Made by a program: the position numbers and the translations under genes
Shown: positions 9,601 through 17,474 of the stretch, piece after piece
Layout of the letters: each line of letters opens with the position of its first letter
How positions within the stretch are numbered: the first letter of the stretch is position 1
The notes under the pieces: generated by a model
What the model was told of the DNA's origin: nothing
What the model saw: the letters and a program-made list of their open reading frames with translations, nothing else
Database searches by the model: none
NCBI RefSeq assembly: GCF_003950515.1
Contig: NZ_NGJS01000018.1
Location: forward strand, 1-40,597
DNA from: Vagococcus vulneris
GTDB lineage: Bacteria; Bacillota; Bacilli; Lactobacillales; Vagococcaceae
Length of the DNA: 40,597 nucleotides
Direction: 5' to 3'

Positions 9601-12600
9601 CTTCTTCAACTGCTGTATAGATATACTCTTCTCCGTTTTCATCATATTTCTCCAAATTTTTAAATTGATACTGCCATTTATTACTTTCAGATAATTCTAC
9701 CTTATCTTTGTTTCTACCGTTTTGTAATAACTGAATATCAATTGATTTTGGACGGATGTTTGCTTGATCATCTCGATCGTCCCATACTTTTTGTACCTTA
9801 AAGTCAGTTTTGTCTGTGTTTCTATACTGATTAAAAATATTGTTGCCGTTAATTTTCGTTTTATAGCCATCAACAGTTTCTTCTTCTACCGTATACTGAT
9901 ATTCATTTCCCGCAGCATCATATTTATCTAAATCAGTAAATTTATACTCCCAATTCTTTTCTTTATTTGTTTTAACTGCTTGAAACGGTTGATTGTTTCT
10001 TAATAAATTGACAATGATTTCCTGTGGCCGTGTATTAAATTTATTATTATAATCATCCCAGATTTTTTCACCTGACACTTGTGTTTTTTCTTCATTTCTA
10101 AAAGTATTGGTAATGACATTATTTTCACCAACTTCAGATTTATACCCGTTTGGTACCGTTTCTTCATCAACGGTGTATACGTTTAGTTCATAAGTTTCAC
10201 TATATTTGGGCAGATTATCAAATCTGAACTCCCAATTTCCCTGTCCATCCGGTTTAACTTCCTTTCTCTGATAAAACTGGTTATTTTTGTATAATCTGAC
10301 AAAAATTGATTCTGGACGTGTCTCAAATTTATCATTATAATCATCCCAAACTTTTTTCCCAGCTACAGATACATTTTCTTGTCTCAATATATTGGTTATG
10401 TCATAGCCGAAAACGTTCGTTTCATAACCATTTACTTTTTCTTCATTAACTGTATAACTATATTCTTTACCATTTTTATCAAACTTATCTAGGTCGGTAA
10501 AAGTATATTTCCAATTTTTTTCTTGATTTGTCTTAATTGACGCATATGGCTGATTATTTCTTAATAAGTTGACAATGATTTCGGATGGACGCTTATTGTG
10601 TTTATTGTTATTGTCCACCCAGTGTTTTTCACCTTCAACTTGTGTTTTTTCAGTTGGGTTTAGCGTATTAGTAATATCGGCCGTAATGATATTTTTGTTT
10701 GTCGCCACACTTGGATAACTTACATCATAATTTGGAACAATTTCTTCATTAACTGTATAGTGATGTTCATTACCGGTAGACATATCATACTTGTCTAAGT
10801 CCGTGAATTCATATTTCCAATTATCATTAGCTGATACAATCTTATCCTGAATTTCTTTCCCATCCTGGAGCAAATTAACTTTTATCTCTTTTGGACGGAA
10901 ATTGTTTGCGTCGTTATCACCCTTCCAAGTTTTCTTGCCTTGAACTTTAACTTTATCATTATTTAAAACATTCATAATATCATTGCCAACTGAGGTTGAT
11001 GTGTAAATATCTGAATTATTCGTTTCAATAACTCGATAATCAATCACTTGGCCATTACTGTCGAACTTAGCTAATCCGTCAAATGTATAAGATTGATTGT
11101 CGTCTTTCTTGATTTCTTTTTTAGCGCCCTCAACGTCTTCCCAATTAGGCTCTTCTTTAGTACCAACATTTTTTTGCAATTGAATATGAATAGAATCAGG
11201 ACGTGTATTGTGTTTGTTATCAAAATCGATCCAGATTTTTTCACCAGAAACGCTGGTTTTTTCATCATTGCGATATGTATTTGTGATAGTCAAACCATCA
11301 ACTTTACTATCATAACCGGGTACATTTTGCTCCTTAATTGAATACTGATAGTCGTTGCCTTGATTATCTGTTTTTGGCAAACTTTTAAATGTATGGCTCC
11401 AGTCACCGGCATCATCTGGTGTAATAGTCGCTACATCATAAGGTATCTCTCTATTATTTTGATAAACCTCAACAATAATGTTTTCGGGACGAGTTTTTTG
11501 GGCATTATTAAAATCATTTTCCCACTTTTTATTTACTTTAAGGTCGATCATTTCACGTTTCTTAGGATCTTTGACAATTTGCTGTATCACCGTATTATTA
11601 GAACTCGTATCAACTTTGATAACCTGACCATCTGCCCAATCCTTATCAATGCTATATCCATCAGGTGCTTTAGTTTCAACTAATAGATATTCTCCTTTAG
11701 TTAATTTACTAAACAAAACATTACCTGAATCATTTGAAACTGCATTTTCCACTATTTTTTGTGAATTTTTTTGCGTACCACGATATAAAGTAAACCCAGC
11801 CCCTTGTAAACCTTGGTTTTCATTTTCTTCATCAACTTTTCTAACATTTAGATCGACTGTTTTCCCTTGTATGACACCTGAGCTATTTGGAACTGTCACA
11901 ATCACTTGAACTTCAACCGGCCGATCGGACACCACGAAGTTACTCCCTTTAACAGTTACCCGGTTTTTAATTGATGCAGTCTGTCCTGGTATTGAACCTG
12001 ACGGGAAAAATACTTGACCTTGATAATCTAAGTTAAGAATTTCTGTTACATCGTCTAATATGACAATATGAAAATCTCGTTCAGTATATGTTAATTTATA
12101 GTCCACATTTTCAATCAAAGGTTGACCGGTCAATGGTCCGCTTGCATAAGTTAAACGAATAGTTGCCGGATTGACAATTTGATTTTGCCAGTGATCATCA
12201 ACAATCTCAACATTTTTCAAATGAAATTTATTCGGATTAATCACAACATTCCAATCAATCAACGTTGAATCTTGTGCGTTGACTTTACCTTTTTTGTTAG
12301 CCAATAGTTGATTTCCCGTATTTTTACTTACAGTACCTTTAACATTTGTGATTGGTGTTCCAGCATCTTGATAGACAGCCGTATTCGTAATAGTTTTTCC
12401 GATAATATCCATTGGGTTCTTCAACCGTGTATTAAAAATGACTGTAAACATATGAGGATTTCCTTCTTGGAATGACGCTTCCAATTGATTGTTATTTTTA
12501 TCATAGGAAACCTTTGCATTATTTGTTGCTTCCGGAGGACCATACCAATAATTTTCTTGACCAACAAAGAGTGAGTCTTCTATTAATTCTTGGTCACTTG

Positions 12601-14803
12601 GAATAACATCAGTTAATAAACTATCGGCGTTCATTGCTTTTCTTTCCGTATTTACTTGTATCGACCACTTAATTTGGTCAATAGCAGGAAGGTATTCACC
12701 ACTTTTTGCCAATCTCATAGGCCTTGAAACCGAATTATATATATATGTTTTAGAGTCTTTTGATTCTTTTTCTTCTTCACCTACAGTATAGCGATACACT
12801 GCGGCATTTTTTTGAGTTGCTTTTTCAAACTCCGTTTTATAATAAATACGATATTGATGGTCAGTTGGTTTATTATAATCAATAGTAAAACCATTACTTT
12901 TATTCGGTCGTCCCGGCATATCATGCCAAGTAATTTTATATTGATCATAGGTCAAATCTCTATTAAGATTCATATCTGTTATACGTATTGAATCTTTATC
13001 AATGGGTGCATTATCGACATTATCAGTAACAGTCCATTTATCAACAGCAACATGTTCCCTATTAATATAAATCCTCCAATTCAATCGAGTATTACTATCA
13101 GATAAAGTGGGGTATTCTTTAAGGATGGTACTATTTTTACCATGTGGGTTATATCCATCCGATACTTGTTCACTTATAATTGGTGTTTTTTGCCCCTGAG
13201 ATTCAATAACGTTACTTGTATAATAATTACTCCAATCTTTAATGATTGTCTGATACTTTATCGTAACTGGCTCTTTGACATCTTGTAAAAACTTGAAATC
13301 AAAACCTGTTGTCGTCTTAGTTACTATATGTTTTAAATTTGGATCAACAGTCATAGACTCCTCAATAAGCTCCCCGTTGGTCACTGTATCTGAGAAATAG
13401 GCATGCTCTTGAGGTATCTCGATGCTTAAAGGATTATACGTTATCTCCCAGTCAACGATACCCTTATCTTTATCAACATTCGTCGACTTTTTACGAAACA
13501 TTTCAATATTAGATTTTGTTATATTGAACTGTGCACTAACTGCTATATCCTTTGATAAATTAGTCGCACCCAATGTTACCCAGTTAGTAATAGATGTCTC
13601 TCTAGGAATAAAAACTAACGGTGTCGTTATGTCCATTACGTAAGGATCTTCAATATGATCTAATGGGAAAGTAAAATTACCTTGCTCATCAAACTTCTCA
13701 TTTATTGATATTTCTTCACCTTCAGTTATGTTACCCTTTATATCAACTTTCGCTTTCACTAGTTTATCAATAGATATACTGTCTTTTAATGCATTCCCTA
13801 TATTTGGTATACTCGCTGTTGTCCTATCATTTAAAGTAATATTATCTAATTTTTCATAATTTGGGTTAATAATAATTTTCCATTTAGCCACTTGTTTTTT
13901 ATAATCATAGCTAACAAATTTTTTTGACAAATTCTGTTCAAATGCTCCTTGGACATAAATAACTTCACTATCTTTAGATTCCACCCCAGGGATTTCAATT
14001 GGTACTTCACCTGGTACTTCAATTGTTTCAGAATTTAATTCCAGCGTAAACATCAAACTTCCATCAATGCCATCATATTTAGGAACATTTTCATTAAAAA
14101 TCATCCGGACATGACCATCTGTTTGAGCATCGTATGTTCCAAAATATACACCTGGATGGTCCGGATCAGATAATTTACCTGATTGTGCGTCAGTTAATTT
14201 GATAAATTTTGATGTTGGTAATTCAAAATCGTAGTAATCACCATCCAACATTTTTTTACTTAATTCATCTGGCAAATCGAATTTATACATAATTTGAAAA
14301 TGATCACCGACATGTAATGGGGCATCTTCTGTGATAGGTTTTCCATTTAGTGTCATAGTAACATCGGTAAATATTGTTTTATTACCTGCAACATCATCAT
14401 ATAAATACTCCGCTTCAGGCATCGTTAGAATATTGCGTCCACCGGTTTCACGTATGTCTTTATCTTTTTCAATTTTATCTGTTTTTTCAAGTTCTTCTGA
14501 CGAGTGTGTTTTTTTTGAATCATCATCCTGATTCTCTACAACAGGCTCTGCTTCAGCTGTATTTGGTTCATCAACCTTTTGTGCCGAGTCTTCAGACAAC
14601 TCCTGTGAATTTAATACTGGATCACTGCCTGCTTGCAGCGTCTCCTGTTTATTTTTGGTTATCTCTGGATCTGATGATTGCGTGCTAACTACAGAATTAG
14701 CTTCATCAGCGTAGACAGTCATAACACCAACAGCTGTGACTAATTGAGCAAAAATACCGAACAATAAGACAATTAACATAAAAATAGACTTTTTTGGTTT
14801 CAT
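3611..14803 (-). CDS. Giant sortase-anchored Cna_B-repeat adhesin (3730 aa)
   Basis: A cell-wall-attached surface protein, probably an adhesin. Order: signal peptide with a hydrophobic core at about 9-30 and likely cleavage after the YADEA region; acidic Ser/Glu-rich spacer to about 125; A region (about 130-970) of Ig-like and collagen-binding-like modules, recognisable by repeated W-x-I/V-x-I/V-N-P strands; one SpaA/prealbumin-like domain (about 985-1080) with GAGFTLYRG and LVETKAPDGY; 26 Cna_B domains (about 1080-3640); a proline-rich wall segment; LPQTSE near residue 3696; a hydrophobic helix and RRKQ tail. By eye each Cna_B unit keeps a Lys before Trp, a Glu in the xxEE strand and an Asn near its end, the residues that form isopeptide bonds. 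I noticed no cysteine. The ribosome site AGGGGAG fixes the ATG. Family and anchoring are secure; the ligand is unknown. Confidence 0.95.
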   Translation of the reverse strand: MKPKKSIFMLIVLLFGIFAQLVTAVGVMTVYADEANSVVSTQSSDPEITKNKQETLQAGSDPVLNSQELSEDSAQKVDEPNTAEAEPVVENQDDDSKKTHSSEELEKTDKIEKDKDIRETGGRNILTMPEAEYLYDDVAGNKTIFTDVTMTLNGKPITEDAPLHVGDHFQIMYKFDLPDELSKKMLDGDYYDFELPTSKFIKLTDAQSGKLSDPDHPGVYFGTYDAQTDGHVRMIFNENVPKYDGIDGSLMFTLELNSETIEVPGEVPIEIPGVESKDSEVIYVQGAFEQNLSKKFVSYDYKKQVAKWKIIINPNYEKLDNITLNDRTTASIPNIGNALKDSISIDKLVKAKVDIKGNITEGEEISINEKFDEQGNFTFPLDHIEDPYVMDITTPLVFIPRETSITNWVTLGATNLSKDIAVSAQFNITKSNIEMFRKKSTNVDKDKGIVDWEITYNPLSIEIPQEHAYFSDTVTNGELIEESMTVDPNLKHIVTKTTTGFDFKFLQDVKEPVTIKYQTIIKDWSNYYTSNVIESQGQKTPIISEQVSDGYNPHGKNSTILKEYPTLSDSNTRLNWRIYINREHVAVDKWTVTDNVDNAPIDKDSIRITDMNLNRDLTYDQYKITWHDMPGRPNKSNGFTIDYNKPTDHQYRIYYKTEFEKATQKNAAVYRYTVGEEEKESKDSKTYIYNSVSRPMRLAKSGEYLPAIDQIKWSIQVNTERKAMNADSLLTDVIPSDQELIEDSLFVGQENYWYGPPEATNNAKVSYDKNNNQLEASFQEGNPHMFTVIFNTRLKNPMDIIGKTITNTAVYQDAGTPITNVKGTVSKNTGNQLLANKKGKVNAQDSTLIDWNVVINPNKFHLKNVEIVDDHWQNQIVNPATIRLTYASGPLTGQPLIENVDYKLTYTERDFHIVILDDVTEILNLDYQGQVFFPSGSIPGQTASIKNRVTVKGSNFVVSDRPVEVQVIVTVPNSSGVIQGKTVDLNVRKVDEENENQGLQGAGFTLYRGTQKNSQKIVENAVSNDSGNVLFSKLTKGEYLLVETKAPDGYSIDKDWADGQVIKVDTSSNNTVIQQIVKDPKKREMIDLKVNKKWENDFNNAQKTRPENIIVEVYQNNREIPYDVATITPDDAGDWSHTFKSLPKTDNQGNDYQYSIKEQNVPGYDSKVDGLTITNTYRNDEKTSVSGEKIWIDFDNKHNTRPDSIHIQLQKNVGTKEEPNWEDVEGAKKEIKKDDNQSYTFDGLAKFDSNGQVIDYRVIETNNSDIYTSTSVGNDIMNVLNNDKVKVQGKKTWKGDNDANNFRPKEIKVNLLQDGKEIQDKIVSANDNWKYEFTDLDKYDMSTGNEHHYTVNEEIVPNYDVSYPSVATNKNIITADITNTLNPTEKTQVEGEKHWVDNNNKHNKRPSEIIVNLLRNNQPYASIKTNQEKNWKYTFTDLDKFDKNGKEYSYTVNEEKVNGYETNVFGYDITNILRQENVSVAGKKVWDDYNDKFETRPESIFVRLYKNNQFYQRKEVKPDGQGNWEFRFDNLPKYSETYELNVYTVDEETVPNGYKSEVGENNVITNTFRNEEKTQVSGEKIWDDYNNKFNTRPQEIIVNLLRNNQPFQAVKTNKEKNWEYKFTDLDKYDAAGNEYQYTVEEETVDGYKTKINGNNIFNQYRNTDKTDFKVQKVWDDRDDQANIRPKSIDIQLLQNGRNKDKVELSESNKWQYQFKNLEKYDENGEEYIYTAVEEGIPTYITKYDYKDKTDLTITNTYHDASTTNISGIKVWDDYNGQIPNHPRPKSIEVELLQDGKVFTGDKNQWPAQKVTADDNWQYEFTSLPKHNNQAGKDYVYSVREVAGQSDLKDYTVTYENTNIINTYRNTEKVKVEGKKEWDDKNDILKRRPDSVKILLLDDGKEVASTEALKSTDYAFEFTDLPKYDGEGSLINYDIREDSVNGYDTTIDKLTKIDDNTYVAKIVNKLSPEVINGEKTELSGEKKWDDYNEKIKDRPQFITVELFQNNATIPFRTQVVKPDKPGSSGKWFYTFTDLPKYDTNFNEYHYTVRETMPPEYNSVYQSEVVGNDIINHYKNEEKVLFSGEKAWDDYNDKFETRPKEGVTFVLKQNGKEIDKTVAQSNKDVSVSWSFKFDGDYPKYDESGNKYDYDVVEIQTSDYETKKEAKVDGNHYTYKFTNKYRNDQTIAISGEKQWQDAGFGDRRPKEVIVHLTNHGKDILEPKILNAENNWRYDFGNLPVYDEKGDENQYEIREEPIDHYESSADGFNLINTYKNDEKTEFSVMKAWDDGNNALGVRPESIMVNLLRDNEPVIENNQPVTVELNETNQWQHKFKDLAKFDDKGKEYVYSVSEEPVNNYKTIVNNSVITNKIDEQSFKTEVVGKKLWNDQNQKLHQRPESITVELYKKQGKSSTFVDSQKVKAGADNSWRYAFKDLPKYDADLKIIEYFVKEKNVPADHYVSEVEGTTIINTYKSTEKTELSGKKEWNDFDNKLNSRPGSITVKLYQNHGSIPIASQVVKPDKDGNWDYHFTDLDKYDDDLEENIYTVKEEKIPDYDSSVNGTTIINTYRNQERTKYEGEKLWDDFGGTIIKRPDSVDVTLQRNNGTEHQEKWDDVETKNVKKEDNWEYSFEDLLKYDDHGNEIQYRAVEKIVPNQYESHQSGHNIVNKLVLKSKIDVSGQKTWDDGDGKLRPESITVNLLRDGIKIDQKEVTSKDADKKETNVWHYNFTDLDEYDEETGDKYTYTVSENLVPNYEQTYDKLNITNKFAQGKTQISGAKIWDDEGFEKHRPQEIVIHLYQGTNDTGQTRKLNAKNNWYYEFKDLDAYDKDGNQLDYHIKEDPVEGYTSHSDGQNLVNIYNNNETVELSGTKRWEKDEDDKLKTRPENITVIVLQNGLPMIDKDGNQNKQIVGNDTNWTYHFIGLRKYDDKGREYDYSVDEIDVDNYESTIERIPTIDDNHHVVNIVNTYQNAVKTEIAGEKIWHDNDNHLKRRPDHITVQLFRNSKAVVGETQKVTPDSNGHWYYAFTDLAKYDNKLEEYQYTVREIDVPKDYVSEVNGTTIENTLHLKGKIDVSGEKIWKNDNNNKLQSRPKDIIVDLYQNNGDAPLDTKHVSPDGNGKWKYTFTDLPEYDEQLNKYQYTVQERNVPAGYDSQVDGTNIINTYRNDEMTEISGKKIWEDNHDTLGKRPDHIVVELYQNGGDKPFKSQVVTGGSDNNWTYRFDNLPMYDGQLNLYTYTVKEQTVPGYSSKVDGTKITNSLNNSEKTTVSGKKVWQDGNDKLGKRPDSIVVELYQNDGDKPFKTQTVTGGKDSNWTYTFTDLPKHDSQFNDYRYTVKEQTVPGYTTSVTGTTITNTLENNQKTEVIGDKIWQDGNDKLGKRPDSIVVELYQNDGDKPFKTQTVTGGKDSNWTYTFTDLPKHDSQFNDYRYTVKEQTVPGYTTSVTGTTITNTLKNNQKTEVIGDKIWQDGNDKLGKRPDSIVVELYQNDGHTPYQIQTVHADKDGKWHYEFNNLPKYDSNYAEYHYTVKEQPVAHYSSQINGTTITNTLINDEETTISGNKLWEDNQDKLKLRPDYIVVDLFQNDSKQAYQKQVVRADSNGNWTYKFSHLPKYDKEMNGYKYTVKEQSVKYYTSRIEGTTIINTISKDVVPIVPVKPLIPPKPVTPSIPVQPSRPSVTPVIPATSNGNSIVGSQSSASRLLPQTSEAHSEAVLATLLGTIVLSLSGAFIVFRRKQ
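3880..11560 (-). repeat. Array of 26 Cna_B-domain coding repeats (about 290 bp each)
   Basis: Tandem units of roughly 91-110 codons inside the adhesin gene. Each starts with K-T-x-x-S-G-x-K-x-W-D-D-like sequence, has R-P-x-x-I in the middle and FTDLPKYD-like sequence further on, and ends with ITNTYRN-like sequence. Units nearest the wall anchor are most alike; units nearer the A region have diverged. This suggests growth of the array at the anchor-proximal end. The count was made by eye on the translation. Confidence 0.9.
4356..4996. repeat. Near-perfect 288-bp direct repeats inside the adhesin gene
   Basis: From 4356 to 4996 the sequence repeats with a period of 288 bases (96 codons). The only difference I found is T at 4459 versus C at 4747, which changes Lys to Glu in the domain linker. 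The block corresponds to Cna_B units 23 and 24 plus the start of unit 25. Such identity implies a very recent duplication or ongoing gene conversion. Confidence 0.92.
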
Positions 14804-15234
14804 TTTTTAACTCCCCTTTTGATTATTTATAAATACCAGCTATAACACAGCACTTGCAAATAAGCTGTTAAAAATTAAAATAGACCTTACACTTTATAGC
14901 ACTACTCTTTATTATAAAAGTATAACAAAGGTATTCTTATATAATACGTCCGATTAAAAGACAAAAACATAAAAACAATAACCTTAATTATAATCAATAT
15001 ATCATAAATTAAATTAAGTAACCACAAATCACATCTTACTTAGTGTTTTTATTGACATTTAAACAAAAATAATATACATAAAAAAAATATCAATATTATA
15101 TAATTATAAACTAAGCGTTTATTAATCAAAAACAACTTACTTATATTAAATTTTTGTGTTTTAATAGAAGTAACAGTATATATAATGATAGAAGTATTTA
15201 ATTTAAAATTGAGTTACTAAAATAAAGATTTTAT
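14804..15234. other. AT-rich intergenic region between adhesin and small ORF
   Basis: No open reading frame with a ribosome site was seen. It holds the adhesin ribosome site (just before 14803) and the candidate adhesin promoter at 14936-14964. The rest is extremely AT-rich with no convincing RNA gene. Confidence 0.6.
14936..14964 (-). promoter_or_regulatory. Candidate promoter of the giant adhesin gene
   Basis: On the minus strand, TTGTCT (14959-14964) and TATAAG (14936-14941) are separated by 17 bases. This would give a leader of roughly 125 bases before the adhesin ATG. Moderate match to the consensus in very AT-rich DNA, so chance resemblance is possible. Confidence 0.4.
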
Positions 15235-15264
15235 TTGTCATAATAAAAGTGTAGCGTCTATAAT
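15235..15264 (+). promoter_or_regulatory. Near-consensus promoter before the small coiled-coil gene
   Basis: TTGTCA at 15235-15240 and a perfect TATAAT at 15259-15264, with an 18-base spacer. Transcription would begin near 15271. That excludes the upstream in-frame ATG at 15268 as the start codon and points to the ATG at 15286. Confidence 0.65.
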
Positions 15265-15285
15265 AAAATGAGGGGTTTATCTGTA

Positions 15286-15531
15286 ATGATTGAAAAAAAA
15301 GATGACGGATTAAATTATGTGGAATTAAAATACAATGAATTTATAACTAAAAATGAAGAATTAGAACAACAGTTAACAGCACTAATTAATGACTATGAAA
15401 AAATTATTCAACATAATAGTGATATTTTTAAAAATTTTCCACCACGAAATGAAACAAAACGAAAAATTAAAATTAGAAGAAAAAGAAAAAAGAACACAAC
15501 TCAAGATAACAAATCTAAACCATTTAAATAG
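15286..15531 (+). CDS. Small unknown protein: acidic coiled coil with very basic tail
   Basis: An 81-residue protein that I do not recognise. The N-terminal half is rich in Glu, Asn, Leu and Ile with heptad-like spacing (about residues 5-45) and could form a coiled coil. The last 25 residues carry a dense Lys/Arg cluster that could bind nucleic acid or the membrane surface. AGGGGT (15271-15276) lies 9 bases before the ATG at 15286. The promoter directly upstream supports this start; an in-frame ATG at 15268 would precede the transcript start. No signal peptide or membrane segment is seen. The neighbouring frame continues the Glu/Lys-rich pattern, so the natural protein may end differently if a base was gained or lost near 15430. 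Confidence 0.5.
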   Translation: MIEKKDDGLNYVELKYNEFITKNEELEQQLTALINDYEKIIQHNSDIFKNFPPRNETKRKIKIRRKRKKNTTQDNKSKPFK

Positions 15532-15902
15532 AACAAGTCTAAAGAATAATTATATTTTGATTGAATTCTTTTAGCGATATATTTAAGTTAGTTATTTAAA
15601 CATATTCGTGCAGAAATTATTAAATCATTTTATTTTTTTGTAGCTCAAGTCTATGTAATATTAAAATTAATTGTTTTACAATGTTTTAGATAGTATCCTA
15701 TCTATTTTTAATGACTATGAAAGATGCAAAATCATAAATAAAGCAGATAAATCTTTTATACTCAACCTGTTTATTTAAGAGAAATAACTCACCTAAAAAA
15801 TCGTTTATTTAACTTAATCTGAGAAACAAGGTAATTCCTACAACAACAATAAATATATGAAAAAGAAATTAAACTGAGAAAGTTCTATTCAATATTTCAA
15901 AA
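15532..15902. other. AT-rich intergenic region, no gene seen
   Basis: This stretch separates the small coiled-coil gene from the terminator of the TauE-like permease gene. I see no ORF with a ribosome site, no clear terminator for the small gene and no structured RNA. Confidence 0.5.
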
Positions 15903-15926
15903 AAGGAGTGGATTTATCCACTCCTT
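15903..15926 (-). terminator. Rho-independent terminator after the TauE/SafE gene
   Basis: Perfect 10-bp stem AAGGAGTGGA/TCCACTCCTT with a 4-base loop. On the minus strand a T-run follows. It lies about 85 bases past the stop of the permease gene. Confidence 0.88.
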
Positions 15927-16010
15927 AAAAATGTGACTTTTAGAGGATTGCCTTTTATATGAATTCAATTTATAGTGCATTGGGGATCATATTAAAAGAT
16001 TAGTAAGTCT

Positions 16011-16796
16011 TTAATTTAATAATTTTATGGCATTATAAACATTCAATAAAATAACTACAACTACTACCCAACGATAAATATGATTGACAGTTTGACTGGT
16101 TATTTTTTGACTAATTGAAGCACCTATTATCCCACCTAGAGCACCAGCAGGGACAACAAAATACAACATATTTAAATCATATCTTGCTAAATCGATTGTT
16201 ATCAATATTATTGCTAATTTTGATAGTTGTGAAAAAAATATCGTAATTATTGAATAAACTGTCGCCATTTTAATTGGAATACTGAAGCAGAGCATTAATA
16301 AAGCGACATTAATAGGACCTCCGCCAATACCAAGAAAACTAGCCAAAAATCCCAGAGTAAATCCCGTCAGAACCTTACTGGAAGTCGATTTTAGGTGAAG
16401 CGCAGTCCATTGAAATTTATTATAAAGAAGTGCAAACAACAGCGTTAAGACTGTTAAAGTAATCTGAATAATCAAAACGACACGTTCATCAGGGAAGCGA
16501 TTTAAAAAAAATTCAAAAGCATAATTTCCTATGATCCCACCTGTGACGGAACCTAGGGATATTTGTATCACAAACGGCCAATTAATCTGTTTGCCCTGTC
16601 GAATCTGTTTTATCGTCGAAATAACAGACATCATCAATACTGCTATGCTAGAATAAAAAGTTATAGCAGCAACCGAATGAATATGCAGACTATCTAAAAT
16701 AGGCTTAATTATTACCCCGCCGCCCATACCCGAAATTGCTCCAATTGTATTCGCAATGATAATGACTAGAAAATAGATCAACCCAACTTCAATCAT
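16011..16796 (-). CDS. TauE/SafE-family sulfite or organic anion exporter
   Basis: A 261-residue polytopic membrane protein with about eight hydrophobic segments. The glycine-rich motif GMGGGVIIKP in the first half and the related GIGGGPINVAL in the second half are the duplicated signature of the TauE/SafE (DUF81) family. Members move sulfite, sulfoacetate, taurine-related anions or other small acids; the substrate here cannot be read. AAGGAG, 8 bases before the ATG, supports the start. It appears to be a single-gene unit with its own terminator. Neighbours give no sulfur-metabolism context. Confidence 0.85.
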   Translation of the reverse strand: MIEVGLIYFLVIIIANTIGAISGMGGGVIIKPILDSLHIHSVAAITFYSSIAVLMMSVISTIKQIRQGKQINWPFVIQISLGSVTGGIIGNYAFEFFLNRFPDERVVLIIQITLTVLTLLFALLYNKFQWTALHLKSTSSKVLTGFTLGFLASFLGIGGGPINVALLMLCFSIPIKMATVYSIITIFFSQLSKLAIILITIDLARYDLNMLYFVVPAGALGGIIGASISQKITSQTVNHIYRWVVVVVILLNVYNAIKLLN

Positions 16797-16854
16797 GAAC
16801 TGTTCTCCTTAGAATTTAACTTATGAAATATATGACTATCTCCATTACCATATC

Positions 16855-16890
16855 AAAAAAGTCTGTCAGTATTCAACTGACAGACTTTTT
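16855..16890 (-). terminator. Rho-independent terminator after the LysM protein gene
   Basis: AAAAAAGTCTGTCAG at 16855-16869 pairs with CTGACAGACTTTTT at 16877-16890 around a 7-base loop. It is 18 bases past the LysM gene stop. A- and T-rich flanks allow it to work in both directions. Confidence 0.9.
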
Positions 16891-16907
16891 ATTTGCTTAC
16901 TATCCTA

Positions 16908-17474
16908 TTAATACCAACCGTTATTCATCCAGAAAGATTGTGCATTTTCCCATGAACCATAACGTTCGTTTACATATTGATCTGCTACTCGTTCTTGATT
17001 AGCTGGTGAGTAGTCGCCATTTAGGTAGCTTGGATCTAATTGGTAACGACCGACATGATGACCGTTTGATGCATTGTAGTCGCCACCAGATTCTTTCTGT
17101 GCAATAAACTCTTTAGCACTTGAACTTTGTCCCGAACTATTTGATGTACTTTCATTTTTTACTGGTTGAACTTCTTGCTGAACTGGTGCTGCTTCTGTTT
17201 GTTGTTGTACTGCTGGTACAGCTGTTTTTTCTTCAGCTTGTCCATCCGTTTTTATAGTTAATGTTTGACCGACATGAATCATATGAACATTGTCAATCTT
17301 ATTATCTTTTGCAATCTTAGCAACAGAATCATTATTGCCAAAGTATTTAGTAGAAATTGATGATAATGTATCACCTGATTGAACTGTATATGTTGAATCT
17401 GCAAATGCTTGAGTACTTAATAATACACCTGCTGCAACTGTTGATCCTAAGAATAATGTTTTTAGTGATTTCAT
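16908..17474 (-). CDS. Secreted LysM protein with Apf/transglycosylase-like C-terminus
   Basis: A 188-residue secreted wall protein. Signal peptide with likely cleavage at AFA/DS (after residue 25); one LysM domain (about 28-74, YTVQSGDTLSSIS start) that binds peptidoglycan; a Gln/Glu/Val-rich linker (about 77-118); and a C-terminal domain (about 119-188) with AQKESGG (Glu128, the candidate catalytic acid), GRYQLDPSYL and FWMNNGWY. This is the layout of the aggregation-promoting factor and small lytic transglycosylase proteins of Lactobacillales. It probably trims or remodels peptidoglycan. AAGGAG lies 12 bases before the ATG, a long spacing. The upstream region contains three copies of TATGACA on the coding strand. 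Confidence 0.88.
   Translation of the reverse strand: MKSLKTLFLGSTVAAGVLLSTQAFADSTYTVQSGDTLSSISTKYFGNNDSVAKIAKDNKIDNVHMIHVGQTLTIKTDGQAEEKTAVPAVQQQTEAAPVQQEVQPVKNESTSNSSGQSSSAKEFIAQKESGGDYNASNGHHVGRYQLDPSYLNGDYSPANQERVADQYVNERYGSWENAQSFWMNNGWY

Noticed and set aside
15268-15285. ATG at 15268 as start of the small coiled-coil gene
   Set aside because: It lies 4 bases after the -10 box, before the expected transcription start, and overlaps the ribosome site of the next in-frame ATG.
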